Assembly: GCA_009996555.1 (NCBI GenBank)
Contig: JAACZX010000524.1
Coordinates: 1-6,836 of the forward strand
Length of the DNA stretch: 6,836 nucleotides
From: Chitinophagaceae bacterium
Lineage (GTDB): Bacteria > Bacteroidota > Bacteroidia > Chitinophagales > Chitinophagaceae
Direction: 5' to 3'
Part shown: positions 4,217 to 6,836 of the stretch, piece by piece
Position numbering within the stretch: position 1 is the stretch's first letter
How the letters are laid out: each line of letters opens with the position of its first letter
Notes under the pieces: generated by a model
The model's input: the letters and a program-made list of their open reading frames with translations, nothing else
Told to the model about the DNA's origin: nothing
The model's database searches: none
Made by a program: the position numbers and the translations under genes

Positions 4217-6836
4217 GATTAATAACCATCCTGCTGCTGCTTTTGCCCACTGTTCTTTTTTCGCAAGTAAAAACTGAAAGTCCCGGCGGTACTGTAAAAG
4301 GAATTGTAAAAGATTCGGCCAACGATTATGCACTTGAATCTGTAACTGTACTCGTGTATAAAAAAAGTGATTCTACTTTGCTCAACTACCAGCTGACAAA
4401 TCCATCGGGTGAATTTAATTTCGATAAAGTTCCGCTGAATATGCCATTGCTGATCAGCATCAGCTTTTCAGGTTATAAATCATTTTCAAAAACAATTAAG
4501 CTTGATAGTTTAAACGCAGCATACAACTTTAATACAATTCAGTTAGCTGCAAGTTTTAAAAGCCTGGATGAAGTGGTGATTGAAGCGGTGCTGCCCATCA
4601 GGATGAATGGTGATACACTGGAAATAAATCCGGCTGCTTTTAAACTCGATTCAAATGCTGTGGTGGAAGACATGCTTCGCAAAGTGCCCGGTGTTACACT
4701 TTGGGGCGATGGCACTGTAACGGTAAATGGTAAGCAGGTAACCAATGTGTATGTTGATGGCAAACCTTTTTTTGGAAACGACCCTGCCATTGCCACACAG
4801 AACCTGCCTAAGAATGCCATTGAAAAAATCCAGGTTTATTCAGAGACCGACCGCAATAAACCCATAACCGAACGCACAGAAGCAGATTCACTGCTGACGA
4901 TGAACATTAAACTGAAAGCAGATAAAAAGCGTGGTTACTTTGGAAAAGGAGGAGCAGGGCTTGGTACAGACAAGCGCTTTGAAATTGATTTTGGTTTACA
5001 GGCATATAATAAAAAAACAAGGCTTGGTCTTGGCGGCGGTACCAATAACATTAATAAAAGTGTTGATGATTTGCAATCGCTGTTAGGCGAAACAACCTTC
5101 AGGAGTTTTAATCCACGAAACAGGTATGTAGCCAATTTTGGCGGGCGGGGCGTGAATAAAACTTATTTTCTTGGAGCAAATGTGCAGCACAGTTTTCTTG
5201 AAACCACCAATAACCAGCGTGTGAATGAATTGAATTTTGATGTATCGGGCCGTGGAAATGTAAACACACTGTTTTCTCAATCAGATGCGGTTACTACAAC
5301 AGGAAGCAATTCGATTTACAAGTATAATAACCGAAGTTCGTTACAGGATAATGATACCAAAACCATGTCGCTTGGATACAACAAGCGTGATATGGATAAG
5401 GATATCACTATCCGTGCATCGGCAACAAATAATATCGGGGCAGGTACTTCAGAGGGTTCAACTATTGCAGAAAATGAAAGCAAAAACCTGATTAGTACAA
5501 GCACTGAATCATCTCAATCAAAAACAAACAGTAACAGCATTAACCTGAGCGCTTCATTTTTAAATAAGGATAGTGACGAACGCAACCTGAAAAGTTTTTC
5601 AATAAGATATAACAGTTCGTACAGTCAAAATGAGAACACACGTAATACCCTTAGTGATTTTGAATCGGCTGTAAATCCGGCAACAAACAGGTATATCAAT
5701 CGTTTGTATAACACCGAATCATCCAACTGGAGTAATTCATTAAACGTAACTTATAATGCATTGAAGCGTTTATTGTTTGGCAGCAATAATCTCTGGAACA
5801 TCAATATGCGCCTCACCAACAATTTTAATTTTAATCAGTCGGATCTTACATATAATGTGAGTGATTTTGATTCCGTTGGCAAAACGTATATAGAAAATAA
5901 ACTGATAACAAACCTGCACAGCAATAACAGGATAACAGAAGAACCTTCATTAAATCTGTCGAAAGTTTTTACAAAGAGGCTGTCGAACAGGTTTTACCGT
6001 TCGTTTACTGTTTCTACAAACCTTGGCGCACAGTTCTTGTGGGAAAGAGATCAGTCCAATTTCAAGAACCGAAACATGAACAGGGATTTTGCATTCTTTA
6101 CCCCTAATTCAAACATCGCTTATCATTACCAGAAAACAAACGGGTATAATATTAACCTTGGGGTTAATCATTCAAAGAACTATTCCATACCGGGCCTTGA
6201 TCAGTTGTTTCCGATCATTGACAGTGCCAATGTTTATTCATTCAACTACGGTAACCGGTTTTTAAAACCCTCAAGCACAAACAACTTTGGATTTAATTTC
6301 AGTTACAACCGTGGTGCCAGGAATAAAAAGATGGATATGAATTTTAACCTGAATGGTAACATGGGTTTTGTAAAGAATGATGTGGCAGACAGCAGCACTT
6401 ACCTGGACGATGGACGTAAAAATGTTTACCTGATCAATATTGATGGCCGAAGGAATTGGGGTGTGTTTGGAAACATGAACACTTCTTTCCGGATGAAAAA
6501 AAATGTGCTTCAGCTTTCGTATAATGCATCAATTAACAACAGTCAGTCGCCTAACTATATTGATGACATTTTTTCTGTATCACGCATTCAAAACCTGAGT
6601 AACAGTTTGCGGGTTTATTTTAGTTTGAGTGATATTGTGAACTTCTCGGTATCGCAGGCAGTGAGCATGAGTAACAGTATACAATCGGGAGAAAATCTCC
6701 GTTCATTCAAGAATACCAACTATGTCAGCTCGGCAAGCATCAACCTTTCTTACCCTAAACACATGATGCTGAGCAACACGCTGAACTATGTAAAGAACAA
6801 TTCAACAAAACAAAGTTCTGCTCTTTGGAATGCTTA
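4213..6836 (+). CDS. Outer-membrane beta-barrel protein with carboxypeptidase-regulatory-like domain (3' end cut by the window)
   Basis: The reading frame is open from the ATG at 4213 to the last base, giving 874 codons plus two bases with no stop. Residues 1-17 are a signal peptide (MRLITILLLLLPTVLFS), with likely cleavage before Gln18. Residues about 27-97 form a CarboxypepD_reg-like Ig-fold domain (GTVKGIVKDSAND, LTNPSGEFNFDKVP, ISFSGYKSF). Residues about 118-215 resemble a TonB-receptor plug: LDEVVIEA, RMNGDTLEINPAAFK, VVEDMLRKVPGV, then VNGKQVTNVYVDGKPFFGND and NAIEKIQVYSE. From about residue 240 onward the sequence is Asn/Ser-rich with alternating aromatic and polar strands, fitting an OMP_b-brl_3-type barrel (PF14905-like). 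Family members are usually about 900-950 residues, so little is probably missing. No TonB box is recognisable, so energised transport is uncertain despite the plug similarity. It overlaps the propeller gene by 4 bp. The transported or bound substrate cannot be inferred. Confidence 0.9.
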   Translation, partial: MRLITILLLLLPTVLFSQVKTESPGGTVKGIVKDSANDYALESVTVLVYKKSDSTLLNYQLTNPSGEFNFDKVPLNMPLLISISFSGYKSFSKTIKLDSLNAAYNFNTIQLAASFKSLDEVVIEAVLPIRMNGDTLEINPAAFKLDSNAVVEDMLRKVPGVTLWGDGTVTVNGKQVTNVYVDGKPFFGNDPAIATQNLPKNAIEKIQVYSETDRNKPITERTEADSLLTMNIKLKADKKRGYFGKGGAGLGTDKRFEIDFGLQAYNKKTRLGLGGGTNNINKSVDDLQSLLGETTFRSFNPRNRYVANFGGRGVNKTYFLGANVQHSFLETTNNQRVNELNFDVSGRGNVNTLFSQSDAVTTTGSNSIYKYNNRSSLQDNDTKTMSLGYNKRDMDKDITIRASATNNIGAGTSEGSTIAENESKNLISTSTESSQSKTNSNSINLSASFLNKDSDERNLKSFSIRYNSSYSQNENTRNTLSDFESAVNPATNRYINRLYNTESSNWSNSLNVTYNALKRLLFGSNNLWNINMRLTNNFNFNQSDLTYNVSDFDSVGKTYIENKLITNLHSNNRITEEPSLNLSKVFTKRLSNRFYRSFTVSTNLGAQFLWERDQSNFKNRNMNRDFAFFTPNSNIAYHYQKTNGYNINLGVNHSKNYSIPGLDQLFPIIDSANVYSFNYGNRFLKPSSTNNFGFNFSYNRGARNKKMDMNFNLNGNMGFVKNDVADSSTYLDDGRKNVYLINIDGRRNWGVFGNMNTSFRMKKNVLQLSYNASINNSQSPNYIDDIFSVSRIQNLSNSLRVYFSLSDIVNFSVSQAVSMSNSIQSGENLRSFKNTNYVSSASINLSYPKHMMLSNTLNYVKNNSTKQSSALWNA

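Noticed and set aside
4539..5504. Several minus-strand open frames and one short plus-strand frame (5285-5491) within the barrel gene
   Set aside because: All lie inside a continuous plus-strand frame with signal peptide, Ig-like domain and plug motifs, so they are shadows.
6496..6503. Run of eight A in the barrel gene, considered as a slippage site
   Set aside because: It encodes Lys-Lys-Asn in frame, the frame stays open on both sides, and there is no alternative frame to switch to.

Overview
The window looks like chromosomal DNA of a member of the Bacteroidota, most likely a Chitinophagaceae-like organism. The evidence is moderate-to-low GC, start codons preceded by AT-rich sequence instead of Shine-Dalgarno sites, promoter-like boxes of the Bacteroidota type (TAnnTTTG), a secreted 6-bladed beta-propeller protein, and a large outer-membrane barrel protein with a carboxypeptidase-regulatory-like N-terminal domain. 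The genus cannot be fixed from the sequence alone.

Left part (1-851): a single-gene unit encoding a 1-Cys (Prx6-type) peroxiredoxin. A possible -7 box precedes it and a strong intrinsic terminator (766-796) follows, lying between two convergent transcription units.

Middle part (852-2703, minus strand): two RNA pseudouridine synthases of different families whose genes overlap by 11 bp. The upstream one is RsuA/RluB-type, with an S4 domain and a long charged N-terminal extension. The downstream one is a short RluA-type enzyme without S4. A perfect TACCTTTG box lies 38 bp upstream of the first start. The extension of the RluB-type protein is partly encoded by a degenerate tandem array of 7-bp units (2455-2580), which also gives a 7-residue protein periodicity. 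This is the least expected structure in the window.

Right part (2704-6836, plus strand): a 271-bp divergent intergenic region with several inverted repeats, then two genes overlapping by 4 bp (ATGA). The first encodes a secreted 6-bladed beta-propeller protein of 413 residues. The second encodes a large outer-membrane beta-barrel protein that runs off the end of the window with 874 codons visible. Both start with signal peptides whose predicted cleavage leaves Gln at position +1, as is common in this phylum. The tight coupling suggests that they act together at the outer membrane, but no substrate can be read from the sequence.

Most of the window is ordinary core and envelope gene content. 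I found no mobile element, CRISPR array, tRNA or rRNA. The candidates for something less described are the heptamer array inside the RluB-type gene and the propeller-barrel pair.
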